From positions 682,001 to 746,000 of the forward strand of contig JAESUZ010005539.1 in the NCBI GenBank assembly GCA_017311185.1: DNA of 64,000 nt. The letters run 5' to 3'. The notes under the pieces were generated by a model. It had not been told where the DNA came from. It was given only the letters and a program-made list of their open reading frames with translations, and searched no databases. Below, piece after piece: positions 45,258-57,040 of the stretch. Both the position numbers and the translations under genes were made by a program. How positions within the stretch are numbered: the stretch's first letter is position 1; the number at the start of each line of letters is the position of its first letter. This DNA is from Proteles cristata cristata (Eukaryota; Chordata; Mammalia; Carnivora; Hyaenidae).

Positions 45258-45730
45258 GGACCACGCCACTCCTGAAATGAGAATTCTTAAAAAGCAGAGA
45301 TAGACGGACAAAATCCTTCTGGGTTACAGTCCTTTCACTTGGAGCCAAATGGATTGCTCGTTACTATCTTCCCCACATTTGCCTTATGACCAATTAGCAG
45401 CTATTAAGACCCGACTCATCCTGGCATGAAGCCTTCCCCTTGCCACCGCTAAGAGCTTTGGGGACTTGGTGGATTTTCTTCCTGTCTTCTTGGTGACCCA
45501 GAGCTCACTCCCCAGATTAGGTAGGGGGGAAATGCTGCGTTCTGGGCCACCAGCACTGTCTGATCCTCTCAGGGCACCTGCTGGAGTTGAGGAAATGTTG
45601 CTTGCCCGGTGTCTGTCCAGACCTCCTGCATGCTCTCTCCCCAGGGCAGGGGCCATCTTGAGATGATGCTCCTAGTGACCTGTCTGCAGGCTGGCTGGCA
45701 CTGAACCTGCAGATCAGATGCACAGGCAGC
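45258..45730. other. Unique intergenic DNA
   Basis: No repeat or gene is recognised. Confidence 0.45.
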
Positions 45731-45734
45731 GTTT

Positions 45735-45873
45735 TCTCCCTCCCTCCCTCCCTCCTTCTCCACTTCCTTTCCTCCTTCCTTTCCTGCTTCCCTCCCTTCC
45801 TTCCTCCTTCCCTCTCCCCTTTCTTCCCCCCATTCCATCCTCCCTCCCTCCCTCCCTCCCTCTTCCTTCCTCT
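45735..45873. repeat. Pyrimidine-rich (CCTT/CCCT)n tract
   Basis: About 140 bases, nearly all C or T, made of CCCT and TTCC units with few breaks. Confidence 0.93.
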
Positions 45874-45979
45874 TGCACTCTGCTATAAGCAATGAAGAAA
45901 GACAGCTCCTTTGTACTGAGTACTCTCTGCCCCAGACACCCGGCTGAATGCCAGTGCATTTCCTCACTCAGTCCTCACA

Positions 45980-46130
45980 AGAACATCCTGGAAATAACCA
46001 GCCCTGTGTGATGGTTAGGGCAACTGAGGCGCAAGAACAGAGGTTAAGTGACTTGCTCAAGATCACATCATGACAAACGGGCAGGGCTGAGATGAGAGAT
46101 GAAAGTCTGCTTTTCAATGGGGAATCCGAG
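45980..46130 (-). mobile_element. MIR
   Basis: Reverse core GGCAACTGAGGCGCAAGAACAGAGGTTAAGTGACTTGCTCAAGATCACATC. Confidence 0.8.
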
Positions 46131-46234
46131 AAGCAAAAGCTTTTCAGAAAGTCAAGATAAGCATACATATAATCATCCTTGAGGAGGGCCGCTCCTCACG
46201 CAAGCAGCGAAGACAGCTGCGTTTCCTACCGAGA

Positions 46235-46800
46235 CAGGGTTTTATTCCTTCTGCGTGTGTCCATTGAGCGCCTGCTGTATACCAAGCCCTGTTCTAGGTC
46301 TGGCAGTGAAACAGACTGAGATGTCTCCATTCTTAGAGTATACATTCCAGGGGGAAATTAATGAAACAATGAAATATACAAACAAGACAGTATGTGACAC
46401 ATAGAGAAATAAGACTGAGTGACACTGTAGAGACTGAGATACGGTGGGCCTGAGGAGGCCCCTCCAGAGCCCTGAGTGTCGACATGAGCCCACGATGGCT
46501 AGATCTTGGGGTAAGAGTGCTGTTCCTGCTGAAAAGACCTCTAAGGACAAAGCCCTGGGCTAGGAAGGAGCTACCAGGCCAGCGAGGCCGCTGTGGGGCC
46601 GAGGGGAGGAGCCTAGCACAAGGTCAAGTTGGAAAACAAGGCAAGATCTAGCCATATATGGCCTGGTGGGTCATGGTTGTGAGTTTGGGGTTTACCCCAA
46701 GTGCACTGGGCAGAAGTGAAGGTTTTAGGCAAGGAGCTGACGTGCTCTTGGTCTGACTTTTATAAGATCCCTCTGGCTGTGGTATAGCTAATAGCAATAG
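46235..46800. mobile_element. Old dispersed mammalian repeat
   Basis: Ordered words: GAGCGCCTGCTGTATACCAAGCCCTGTTCTAGG, TACATTCCAGGGGGAAATTAATG, GCCATATATGGCCTGGTGGGTCATGG, AAGATCCCTCTGGCTG. This belongs to an ancient family common in mammals; class not assigned. Confidence 0.65.
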
Positions 46801-47159
46801 GTTGTTTCAAATTAGCTGAAGCATGTGTGGGAAGGAATATACGCAGGCTAATGGGGGTGAGAGTTGGGAATGCACGGGGCGTATCCTGGAAGGCTGCCTG
46901 GAACAGGAGGGCAGGGGGCGAGAATTCTAAAAACCTGTGCTCTTCTTGAAGGGACAGAAATTGGCACAATTGAGGCAGCCTGTCTTCCGAGCCACTGGGA
47001 GCTCGCGGACACCACGTCGCGGCTGAAAGACGTTAAAAGTGTGGATTTTACATTCACGGAGTACGCCCTCTGCTCCAGGCCCCGTTCTGGGACCTTTGTG
47101 TCCCTTCTGGGGGTATTTTTACCCCTACCTGTGCCAGGCACTTTCTGTGCAGCGGCAAT

Positions 47160-47320
47160 GAGCTAAAGGAGCAGGCAGCGCCTTACAAGGAGGAAGGGCT
47201 AGAGCTCTGGGGCCAGATGGTCTGGGTTCAGATTCCAGGTGCACCAGCCGCGGGACACTCGAGTGGGTTCTTAACCTCTCTGTGCCTACGATTTCTCAGC
47301 GGTATTAGATATCTGTCCGT
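47160..47320 (+). mobile_element. MIR
   Basis: GAGCTCTGGGGCCAGATGGTCTGGGTTCAGATTCC, TTCTTAACCTCTCTGTGCC. Confidence 0.8.
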
Positions 47321-47725
47321 TAGGGTCCCGTTGGCTGCAAGTAAGAGCAAACAGCCACTTAACCCATCGGACGCGTATCCTCTTGCACGACGACAGGTGC
47401 AGGCCCGCATGGTCAGCCCATCTCTCTGCTCCGCCGTCTCGGGAGAGCGTGGTGGCAGCGGCAGCACCCCCAGACGTGACAATGTCCAGGGGGTGAGGCA
47501 GGACCCTCTCTTCCTGGAGCAAGGAAACCTGCCTCTGTGCCTCAGTGGCTTGTCCACGACGCTGTGGATAGTGGGGGACATGGGATTGCCGAGCCTGGTT
47601 TAGATGAGCCGCAACCGGGGGAGCAGGGGGTGGGAGGTGGGTTTTGATGAGGTCACGTCAACTGCTGTGACTCCCATCCTACCTCAAAGGGTGTTCAAAT
47701 ATTTGGTGCGGGGCCTGATACGTGA

Positions 47726-47897
47726 GGGGAAGGAAAGGAGAGAAGAGGAGAGAGAGGAGGAGGAGGAGGGGGAGGGGAAGGGAGAGAGGGAGGGGAAGGG
47801 GGAGGTAGAGGAGTGGGAGGGGAGGTAGGGGGAGGGGAGGGGGTAGGGTGAGGGGGAAGAAGGGGGAGGGAGGAGGAAGAAGGGGAGGGGGAGAAGA
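47726..47897. repeat. Purine tract (GGA/GGGGA)n, about 170 bp
   Basis: Almost pure G/A on the plus strand with many G3-G5 runs, so G-quadruplex- and triplex-prone. It is the opposite strand bias to the pyrimidine tract 2 kb to the left. Confidence 0.95.
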
Positions 47898-48289
47898 TAC
47901 ACCTTTTCTAGACTCCGAGAACTCAGTGGCTATGACGTGAAAGCTGGGGTGTCCTTTGAGTCCCTTGTGTGGCCTCTGTTCTGAGTGAGGTTTCCGTGAT
48001 GAGGATGGGGGGGTGTGGGAGGGTTGGCTTGAAGGGTTAAGGGCAGTCTGCCATCCCAGACATGTGGGTTCCTGAGGGCAGGGCCTTGGCCGCCCGGGCC
48101 TGCAGCCCAGCCCCGGCACCCCTGAAGTTCTCCGATAGACCGCGCTCACCCTTAAACAGGGGACTCAATAGGGGCCTTTGGACTCAGACGTGCTCAGAAT
48201 CCCAGCACTCCAGCACCCTGTTGAGCCATCTTGCTCAACCCTGGGGAATTTTCTGGGCAATTTTGAAACAGCCTCTGGGACAGCTGAGC

Positions 48290-48400
48290 AGAGTGCAAGC
48301 TATGAGGCCTTGGGCAAATTATATCACCTCTCTGAGCCTCGGTTTTCTTATCAGCAAAATGGGATAATAAAACCTCTGCTTGTAGGTTTGTTCTGAGGAT
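48290..48400 (+). mobile_element. MIR
   Basis: GCCTTGGGCAAATTATATCACCTCTCTGAGCCTCGGTTTTCTTATCAGCAAAATGGG. Confidence 0.88.
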
Positions 48401-48469
48401 GCACTGAGATCACGTGGGTAGGACACAGGATCTTGCAGGAAGAAGTTTCAGGCTTCGGCTCATTTATTT

Positions 48470-49190
48470 TCAGGGAGGTGAAATTTACATCGCAGAAGTA
48501 GCCATTTTATGCATAAAATGCATCGCCTTGAGACAGCGCCAAAAAACCCCCAAAAAACAAAAAAAAAAGGAGCATTTTCATCACCCCGGTGGAAAGCCCA
48601 TATCAATTAAGCAGCCACTCCCTAGCTCCCGCCTTACTCCAGTCACCGGGAGCCACTGGTCCACTTCCTGTCTGTATGGATGGACCAATTCCGAATATTT
48701 CACGGAAGAGGATCCACAACATATGACCTTTTGTCTCTGGCTTCTTTCATGTAGCGTGATTCTTTGAGATCCGTCAACATTGTGGCGTGTATCAGCGCGT
48801 CCTTCCTTTTCCTGGCTGATAACCCTCCATTTAATGGGACGTACCACGTCCCCGAAACTCTCTTTGTCCGCTGATGGACATTTGGGTTGTTTTTGCCGTG
48901 TGGCTATTGTGAATCGCGCCGCTGGGAACATGTATCAACATGCACTTGTTTGAGGTCTTATTTTCAATTCTTTTGGGTACTTACTGCAGAGTGGAATTTC
49001 TGGGTCCTACGGTACTTCTCTGAGTAACTTGTCCAGGGACCACCGAACTGTTTTGGGGTTTCACCGTATCATGTACCCCTGACCCCCACGCCGGGCTGCG
49101 TGTGATGGTTCTAACTTCTCACCGACACCTGCCGTTTTCCATTTCTGAATTACAGCCATTTTAGTGGGTAGGAAGGGCTGTCTTATGATT
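48470..49190 (-). mobile_element. L1M 3' end
   Basis: Antisense landmarks in order: TTCATCACCCCGGTGG, TGTATGGATGGACCAATTCCG, GATGGACATTTGGGTTGTTTTTGCC, AGAGTGGAATTTCTGGGTCCTACGG, TACAGCCATTTTAGTGGGTA. Confidence 0.9.
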
Positions 49191-50280
49191 CTTTTTTCAG
49201 GAGTGGCGTAAAGGAAGAGGGTTTGGGGGTCTGAGTGGTCCCCCTTCCTGAAACATGGCTTCGCAACGCTAATCAGCTACAGCCAGCACTACCTGCCCTT
49301 CAGTAGGTCTCCTCACAGAGATTCCGGGAGGCAGGTGGGCGTCTCCCCACCCCCACTCCTACCTCACCCCGACCAGAGCTGGGAAAGCTGAGGCCAGTGG
49401 GGACCCCAGCACTCACACCTCCTCTACCTCTCTCCAGAGTGCCAGGGAGATGGCCGCACCCTCCTCAGGGCTCTTTCTGTGTCCTGGGTTTCTCTGCCTG
49501 ACAATCAAGCCCAGCCCAGCCTCACCAGCACTTGTCTCATTCTGATCCCAGCTTTTGATCGTGGGCTCCTTCCGTGTCACTGGGCTCCACTCTGCTCTTG
49601 GGGCTGGAGGGGGTACTGGTTTTGGATTTTGTGGTCCCCGGCCCTCCCCCCACTGTTGCCACATCCTGTATGGCCTGGAAGCAGGGCTAATTAAGGAGGC
49701 TCATGGTGCCTGGGCCTCTGGGTGGGGTGAGTGGGGGGGAACAGCGGCCTGGGTGAGGAGGGCTTCTGCGCTTTCAGCAAGTGGCCCAGACCTACAGAGG
49801 TCGGAGAGGTATTTCACCTTCCGGGTCCACAGGGCAAGGCAAATCTGGGTTTTTTTTGAAATGCATTGAGCTATACAAGCTCAGAGCCACCCACATACCC
49901 CTTTTATTGGGGCCTGCCCAGCGTGACCAAGATGGTCCATCCCCTTCCCCAGTTCAGCACCCCTCCGCCTCTTTTATCAATAACCCGCTGCATCCCGTCC
50001 TGTCCCCATGATTCAAGCCCATCCTTCACCTAAATTCCTGGGGGAGGTGGGAGGGGCTCAGCGGAGGCACCAAAAGTTGTTTCCAAAAGTCTGGGACCTC
50101 CTCTCTCCTCTGCTTCTTCCAGACTCCCTGTCTTAGATGCGGGTCCATGTGAGCCTGCTCCTCTCTACGCTCCCCTCTGGGCTCCAGGATCTAGGAGAAT
50201 GAGCTCCTTAGTCTCACGTGCTGAGGTCACAGACATGCCTCACCCTTCATTAGACCCAGTTTCCCTCTTTAAAAGCAACA
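49190..50280. other. Unique intergenic DNA, no gene seen
   Basis: Moderately GC-rich with few CpGs. Open frames occur but have no recognisable protein content. Confidence 0.5.
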
Positions 50281-50288
50281 ACTCCTCC

Positions 50289-50509
50289 TGGGCGCCTGGG
50301 CAGCTCAGTCAGTTAAACATCTGACTTTTGCTCAAGTCATGATCTTGCAGTTCATGGATTTGAGCCCTGCGTCGGGGTCTGTGCTGACAGCTCGGAGCCT
50401 GGAGTCTGCTTCAGATTCTGTGTGTGTCTCTCTCTGCCCCTCCCCTGCTCATGCCCACGCTCTCTCTGTCTCAGAAATAAATAAACATTAAAATTTTTTT
50501 TAATGAAAA
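50289..50509 (+). mobile_element. Feline CAN SINE
   Basis: Head GGGCGCCTGGGCAGCTCAG, tail AAATAAATAAACATTAAAA; AAAGCAAC(AAC)TCC flanks both sides. Confidence 0.94.
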
Positions 50510-50559
50510 AAAAGCAACTCCCATCCCTCCTTCACTAGTTTAAAGTTCTTTTTGGTCAT

Positions 50560-51240
50560 TACGTTAGTGGTACCCTTTAGGAAACGGACAAGCAAAAACA
50601 TCTGAAAATATCTACGATTCTACCTCCCAGAGTTAACCACGTTCACCTAACAATCACAAGCAGCAAGAATCACCCCTTACTGGGCATTTATTTCGTATCA
50701 GACATGGGGCTAAACACTTCACGTATGTAATTTTATTGCTCTTCCCTACAACCCTGTGGAGTAGGTATTTTCTGCATTTTATAGATAAAGGAGCTGAAGC
50801 ACAGAGGGAGAGAGGTTACAAAACTTGCCCACGGTCATATAACCTGTAAGATTCAAACCCCAAACCCGTCTGGCTGCCTGGGGAGCACACCCATCCTCCA
50901 AACACTTTTCAAAGAAATATATTTGTATAAGACATTTTCAGGGAGTCAGCTGTAGCTATTGCTCTGTTACTTGCTTTGGCTCCCCTCATTTAACAATAGA
51001 TAATTGACAATTTCCCCCACAGTCACTACATTGTCTTCTGCAATATTATTTTAAATAGCTGCTTAGAATATCCTTGTATGCGGTTGCAAGGTTTGTTTAA
51101 CTAATTCCCCATTGTGCCTGTAAGTACTTTCTAAAGTTTTTGTTATTATAAACAACAGACCTGGGCCTTTTTTTTTTTTTTTTCCCTCCCTACATTCGCA
51201 GTAATTTCCTTGAGGGTAAATTCCCAGAAGGTGAGGTTGG
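50560..51240 (-). mobile_element. Degraded L1M with a MIR inside
   Basis: L1-like words AATATCCTTGTATGCGG, TTATTATAAACAACAG, GGTAAATTCCCAGAAGG surround a reverse MIR at 50730-50870 (GATAAAGGAGCTGAAGCACAGAGGGAGAGAGGTTAC). Confidence 0.6.
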
Positions 51241-51244
51241 GAGG

Positions 51245-51900
51245 AGGCCTGGCTTTTGTTTTTCAGATGTTTGTAACATCTTTGGATCAATTACATATAA
51301 TTTGTCAACACACTGTTGTGCCATTAAGAGAGAGAAGGTTGACACCTTTCCCAACCTGTTGAGTTTTGCACAACCTAGAATTATAGGAGTTGTAAACAAG
51401 CCTTCTAATAGCCCCAGATTATCTGCGGCCATTGTCAGGTCACGTAGAGGTGGTAATTTATTGAACAGAGTTTTCAAATGTGCCCAAGTACATGTGGGTG
51501 GAACTGAGCATGGGAGGGGTTGCGAAGAGGAGGTGGGTGTGGTGGTTGGGGGAGCCGGTGTGCGGCCGTGGCGCTCATGTTGGGGCTGGCTCTGAGCCCC
51601 CCCAGTTCCAGCACCTTCTATCTGATGTGAAGCCTCAGGAGCTGCCCCAGGAGTGAGCCGCCCGCAGGCTGATGCTTGGGGAAGACATGGGGCAGTGGAG
51701 GTGGAGGCCGGGCGGGCGTGCGGAGGTAACAAGTCATGCCCTGTCCCTACAAGGCCGTGGGTGCCATTTCAACATGGTTATTATCTGGCTTTGGCTGCCA
51801 AGAAACACCAGCTGGTGGTGGCGAAACGCCCCAGAAGAATTTCTTCAGGGAAGTCATTCACCTACGAAACAGTCTCTCATTCCATGAATGCTGCGAGGTG
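51245..51900. promoter_or_regulatory. Candidate conserved non-coding element
   Basis: Repeat-free. AT-rich words with little decay (GGATCAATTACATATAATTTGTC, GTAATTTATTGAACAG) and a 12-bp palindrome CACCAGCTGGTG (51806-51817) containing an E-box. Selected by texture only. Confidence 0.35.
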
Positions 51901-52560
51901 GGGGGGTTTTCTCTGTGTTGGACGCCCTGCCTCTCGTTGGCCCTCAAGGCTCCCCTTACCAATCTGGTCACATTCTTCGGACGTCACTTGCTTGGCCACA
52001 GCACATGGCTTCCAGGCCACTTGCTCTCCCAGCAGCTCGGAGAGGCTCTGGGGTGGGGACTCCATGGGTACACGCAGCACATTGGCTGGGGCGGAACCAG
52101 TTTGGACTTCAATCCAGTTGTTCGGTGAGATGTTTGGCCCCATTTTCTGTGTGGGCAGGGCAAATGGAGTGAAGGAGACAGTCCCTGCTCGCGAGGGGCT
52201 TGTCCTCAAACGAGGTGGCAAGTGCCATGACCTGCGTGAGCCTTCCTTAGGTGGAGGCCAGCATGGCAGGCAAAGTCTTGTCGGCTCTGTGGGTAAGGAG
52301 TGAACAAAGGGAATAGCTTGGTGGGGGGGGAGGGGTGGGGGGGGTTCTGGAAAGGACAGCCCCTTCACCAAATCACAATTACCCAAGGGCACTTGGCTTC
52401 TGTGTCTTTCTGGAGCACACACCCTTTTCCTTATGCTCACTCCCCAACTTTACCAGCTCTACAGCGAACAAGGAGTCATTTTTCAAAATTCAACATGGCG
52501 TCAATGTCCAGGCCCCATTTATAGAGCAGGGACTATGGATCAAGAACCATCTTTTTTTTT
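51901..52560. other. Unique intergenic DNA, no gene seen
   Basis: Contains a G-run stretch (52319-52345). The overlapping open frames on both strands are not recognisable proteins. Confidence 0.45.
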
Positions 52561-52566
52561 TAAGCT

Positions 52567-52777
52567 TGTTTTTTTTTTTTTTAACACTTATTTATTTTTG
52601 AGAGACAGAGCACGAGTAGGGGAGGAGCAGAGAGAGAAGGAGACACAGATTCCGAAGCAGGCTCCAGGCTCTGAGCCATCAGCACAGAACCTGATGCGGG
52701 GTTCAAACCCACAAACTGTGAGATCATGACCTGAGCCGAAGTTGGACACTCCACCGACTGAGCCGCCCAGGTGCCCC
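52567..52777 (-). mobile_element. Feline CAN SINE
   Basis: Reverse orientation, T15 tail at its left, ending in CCGACTGAGCCGCCCAGGTGCCCC. Confidence 0.95.
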
Positions 52778-52794
52778 AATCTGGCACTCATCTT

Positions 52795-52960
52795 AAATAC
52801 TTTTCGTGTATTCTTTAATTCTTCCTGTAGCTCCACAAGGTAGATGCTATAGTCTTTTCTATGTTACAGATGGGTAAACTCAGGCTGGGGGAGTTTAAGC
52901 CATTTGCTTCACCCAATCACACAAGTTGCTATTAAAACCTAGATTTGTGTGGTCCCCAAG
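52795..52960 (-). mobile_element. MIR-family fragment
   Basis: TGTTACAGATGGGTAAACTCAGGCTGGGGGAG and CACACAAGTTGC follow reverse MIR order. Confidence 0.65.
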
Positions 52961-52999
52961 TTTGGCTTCTTGACCACAGTAGCCTCATGCTTCTATCTG

Positions 53000-53215
53000 A
53001 AGCTCTTCCTCACTCATGTCTCTTGTCTCATAGCTGTGCCCTCCATAAACCCTGAATATCATTTCAGAGCCTCCACTACTGTGTGATTTTTTTATCTATG
53101 TCTCTCTGTCCTGCTGGAAGGGGTCAGGGATTGTGTGTGCCTCGTATCCATAGCCCATCATCTGGCTCAGAGCCCAGCATGCAGTAGACACTTAATAAAC
53201 ACTCAAGGAAAGAAT
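53000..53215 (+). mobile_element. L2 3' end
   Basis: CTGCTGGAAGGGGTCAGGGATTGTGTGTG, GCTCAGAGCCCAGCATGCAGTAGACACTTAATAAACACTC. Confidence 0.75.
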
Positions 53216-53230
53216 AAGTCTGAAAATTGT

Positions 53231-53334
53231 CGGGGCGCCTGGCTGGCTCCGTTGGTAGAACATGTGAAACTTGATCCTGGGGTTATGGGTTCGAACCCCA
53301 CGGTGGGTATGGAGACTACTTTAAAATCTTAACA
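53231..53334 (+). mobile_element. Short tRNA-like CAN SINE (older type)
   Basis: A head with GTTGGTAGAACATG, GGGTTATGGGTTCGAACCCCACG (a clear B-box) and TGGAGACTAC. It lacks the Fc-type middle. AAAATTGT is on both sides. Confidence 0.88.
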
Positions 53335-53634
53335 AAAATTGTAATAACTCATTTGGATGTCTGCATTACTGTAGACTTTATCTTCTTCTGGAACACCCAG
53401 AAAATAGAGTAAATTTAGGGGACGCGTAAACCCTCAGACAGGACTGAGTTAATACCAAAGGTTTTTTTCCACCTTTGCAAAACTGTTTATGACAAAAGTG
53501 TTTTTCTTACTTGATATTTCTCTTTTAGATTTTCACAGCATTCTGGGACATTACCTGTTTCTCATTTGTGATCTTTCCTGATCTTCATATCTGCCCTGGG
53601 AGGTGGGTTAATCAGGTGTAAAAAGTGTCTCAAG

Positions 53635-53755
53635 GGCGCCTGGGTGGCTCAGTCGGTTAAGTGTCTGACTTCAGCTCAGGTCATGATCTCATTGTCTGGT
53701 CCTTGAGTTCGAGCCCCGCACTGGGCTCTGTGCTGACACCTCAGGGCTCAGAGCT
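53635..53755 (+). mobile_element. Feline CAN SINE cut off in its middle
   Basis: Near-consensus 5' half up to GCTCTGTGCTGACACCTCAGGGCTCAGAGC, then unrelated DNA with no TC-rich stretch or poly-A. Confidence 0.9.
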
Positions 53756-54380
53756 CAAGATACTTGAGTTTCTTGGCTCGGGATACTCCTCCTCCAATCA
53801 GCCCCTGTCTCTGGGTCTTGGAGATGTCAGCAGGTGCCTGCCGGGTTAAATGTTTCTTTTTTGGATGCTCAGGGGTGGCCTGGAAAGAAGGGCACTGTCA
53901 ACCTTCCTTTCTTGGGGCTGAAGCCCTTTCCACTTGTGAGCATCCTTTCTCCCATTTGGCTGAACTACACTTGGGACTATCAGCCTTGAGCTTGGAGTCT
54001 CCATGGATCCCTGTTGGTCCATCTTGACCCTGTGTTCTAATTTCGGAAACAACGCATGCCAGTAAGGCACCCACATATGTTGAGCCTCACCCTTATCAGA
54101 CCGTGGTCCTGTTTTGCTCCGGGAAGGTGGCAGTCATTAGAATTGTCCTCTTGACCCCAACCCTCCCCACAGCCATCAGACCTTCACAGCCTTTATAAGA
54201 TAGGAGATCTTCACCTAAGCCTGAAGGTCGAGGGTGAGAGGCAGTGGAGTCACGGAGAGGAGGGTGAGATGGGTCTGCTGGGAAGCACAGAACCTTTAAC
54301 CAAGAAAATGAGGTTATAAATCGGGCTTTTATACCCCCTGGCTCCCATGACAGCCGGAGAAGAAAAGGTAGGAGAGGATG

Positions 54381-54527
54381 TGGGGCGCCTGGGTGGCTCA
54401 ATCGCTTAAACATCCGACTCTTGATTTTGGCTCAGGTCACGATCTCACGGTTCGTGAGTTCAGGCTCCACGTTGAGCTCTGTGCTATCAGCTTTCTGTCT
54501 CTGTGTCTCAAAATAAAAAATAAACTG
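54381..54527 (+). mobile_element. CAN SINE with shortened middle
   Basis: Complete ends with AGAAAAGGTA duplicated on both sides, but about 70 bases of the middle are missing (GCTATCAGCTTTCTGTCTCTG). Confidence 0.93.
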
Positions 54528-54579
54528 AAAAGAAAAGGTAAAGATAATGCATCTCACAGGAAGGGGCGGGGGGATGTTA

Positions 54580-54765
54580 TGTAAAAGCATTCAGGTCATC
54601 CAAGGAAGATGGGCCTGTGTGCTGGCTTCCTAATTAGCTGACCAGGCTGAAGACTCTGGCATTTTTATCCCAGATTCTTGGCTTGAAAGCAAATTCCACC
54701 TGGTTGCTTCTTTCATTACAGCGGGAGTCGCTAGAATAATTATGCAACGAAACGAAAAGGAACAG
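54580..54765. promoter_or_regulatory. Candidate conserved non-coding element
   Basis: Repeat-free. CCTAATTAGCTG (54629-54640) and ATAATTATGCAA (54736-54747), then ACGAAACG. Homeodomain/POU-type words in unique DNA. Confidence 0.4.
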
Positions 54766-55224
54766 ATCCTGAAACTCCCCGCCCCTGCGACCCTCCCAAG
54801 CAGGGGTGCAAGCTCTGATGGGGACAAGGGTTGTGACAACAGTCACCTCCAGGGGCACGGGTGGCTGCTTTGTGCTCCTCTTCTTCCTGGAATCATGCAG
54901 TCAGGCAAAGCTGGTGGGTGACAGGACACCGCTGGGGCCTCCACTCCGGCGTCCTTCCCAAGGACATGCCCAGTGGCTGCCTTGTCAGGCAGCGAACTCA
55001 GGGAAGAGGAGAGCGGAGGGAGAGGCGTTGGCTGCCAGCAGCAAGCCAGCCCTTGGCAGCGGGGTCTGTGGGAGGCCAGCAGGGGTCTAGCATGTGGCTC
55101 CCGTCGTCTGGAGTGGGACCAGTAGTCTGGACCGATGTCCCCAGAGACAGGAAGCCAACGGGTCAACCGCTGTTTTTCCAGCCAAATATTGATTCGCTTA
55201 TGGCAGCAGGGGACGGAGGGTTTG

Positions 55225-55860
55225 TTTGTTTGTTTGTCTCTTTAGATATAATTCACCTCTCATCACACAACTTACCCCTTGGAAATATACCATCCAGTGG
55301 CTTTAATGTATTCAGAAGGTCCTTCGAATATCACCGCTGATTCCGTAATCCCCCAGAGAATCTTCATCATCCCCCATCATCCTCCAGCCCATTACCTGTC
55401 ACTTTCTACTTCCTCTTCCTCTCAGCCCGTGTCCACCACTAATTTACTTTCTGTCGCCATGGATTTGCCTACCCCAAATTTTTCACGTAGATAGAATCCT
55501 ATGTTAGATGACCTCTTGTGTCTGGCTTCTTTCAGCACAGCCCAGTGTTTTCCAGATTCAGCCATGTCGTAGCATGCGTCAGTCTTCATGCCTTTCCAGT
55601 TGATGGATGTTTGGATTGTTTCCACTCTGGGGCCTTTATGAATAATGTTGCCATCAGCATTTGTGTCCACGTTTTTGCACGATGTTGGCTTTCAATTCCC
55701 CTGGGTGTATACCGAGGTGAGAAATTTCTGGGTCACAGGACGACTCTGGACACCGTTTTGCATTCCCACCAGCCACGCATGAGGATGCCAGTGGCTCCCC
55801 CGCCTCGCCAACACTTGTTACTGTCTGTCGTTTTGATTGCAGTCCTTGTAGTGGATGTGA
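55225..55860 (-). mobile_element. L1M 3' end
   Basis: Antisense landmarks: ATATAATTCACCTCTCATC, CACTAATTTACTTTCTGTCGCC, GATGGATGTTTGGATTGTTTCC, GAATAATGTTGCCATCAGC, CGCCAACACTTGTTACTGTC. Confidence 0.92.
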
Positions 55861-56263
55861 AGTGGAGGTCTGGGGATGGGGACAAGGACATGCTTGTCAC
55901 TAGGATGACCTGAGTGTGAATTGAGGGAGGAAGCGTTGGGATGTTGGGAGCATCTCAGGGAACATCCCTAGGAGGTCTGGGGACTGGTCTCCTGCAAAGG
56001 TGAGGCCAGCTGATTGAAAGCAGCGTGGATGGTTTACTTACTGGCTTGGAATTCCCGCGCTGAGACGGGGTAGGCACTCAAAACTATTGAATATATGATT
56101 GATTGGATTAATGAATGAGATGAGTGGCTTCCTGAATTAATGAATGAGAGCCCCAGTCCTTGGGGACCGAGACAGTGTCGAGGGACTTGGAGACAGGCCA
56201 CTAACCTGTACATTCTAGGAACGAAGGACTCTCCTGAGTGTCATGCTCTCAGTCTTTTCCTAG

Positions 56264-56420
56264 ATGGGAGATGGTCAGCTATCCTCTTTCTCAGTAACAA
56301 GGCAAAGGGGCTGGTAAGGAATGGGTGCGAAGGGGCCAGGGCTTGGATTACAGACATGGCAGGCTAGGAAGAGTGGCTTAAACAACCCTGAGGACAACAG
56401 TCCCAGAAAGGCTTTAGCAC
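56264..56420 (+). repeat. Local duplication, copy A
   Basis: Starts GATGGGAGATGGTCAGCTAT and ends CCCAGAAAGGCTTTAGC. It matches 57574-57728 along its whole length with scattered substitutions and small indels. It is not a repeat family I recognise. Confidence 0.85.
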
Positions 56421-56719
56421 CCACCTAGCCGTTCTCCTGTTGAACCCGACTTCTCAAATCTACTTTGTATGGATCGTTCAGCTTCAGCTCACTCTCTGCA
56501 GAGGCTGCTGGGATTGTTGCTTCCTGCGGCAAGGAATTGAGCAGCCAACAGCCCAGCATCGTCTCAGCATGAGCTAGTCGTCTATTGCTGGTGGCTGTGT
56601 GGGGGCAGGAGGGGAGGTAGAGCTGAAAGCCTGAGGGCGCTGTGCTTCCTGAAGCCTGGCACTGAGAAGGAAGAGGGTGGTGAGAAGGCCACTTTCTGTG
56701 AGATTGACGGTGCATTTGG

Positions 56720-56756
<37 letters not shown>

Positions 56757-56764
56757 GTCATCAT
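56720..56764. repeat. (CAT)n trinucleotide repeat
   Basis: Twelve CAT units, one CGT, then two more, in non-coding DNA. Confidence 0.96.
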
Positions 56765-57040
56765 CCCTCCAGTTACAAAATATTTTATATACACCAGATT
56801 CTGCCCAGAGTGCTTTATATAATCTGGAGACTGCTATTGATGGTCTCCTTGGTGGTCACCTTCCTCCTTATTCCTTATTCCTGTTAATAGATGACCAGAA
56901 GATAAAGAAAGATGGGCAAAGCCACCCATAGGTACCTCATTCCCTTTTTCCACAAGTTTGTCTTCCCAGCATCCCTTGCAGCTAAGGGTATCCAGCTCTG
57001 GCCAGTGAGGTGTAAGGGAAAATGTCTTGGGTGGCTCTTT

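Noticed and set aside
47604..48149. Glu/Gly/Arg- and Pro/Leu/Ser-rich frames on both strands
   Set aside because: Translation of the GGA purine tract.
53279..53310. tRNA-like B-box with GGTTCGAACCCC
   Set aside because: It is part of a tRNA-derived SINE with target duplications, not a functional tRNA gene; no cloverleaf with an intact acceptor stem.
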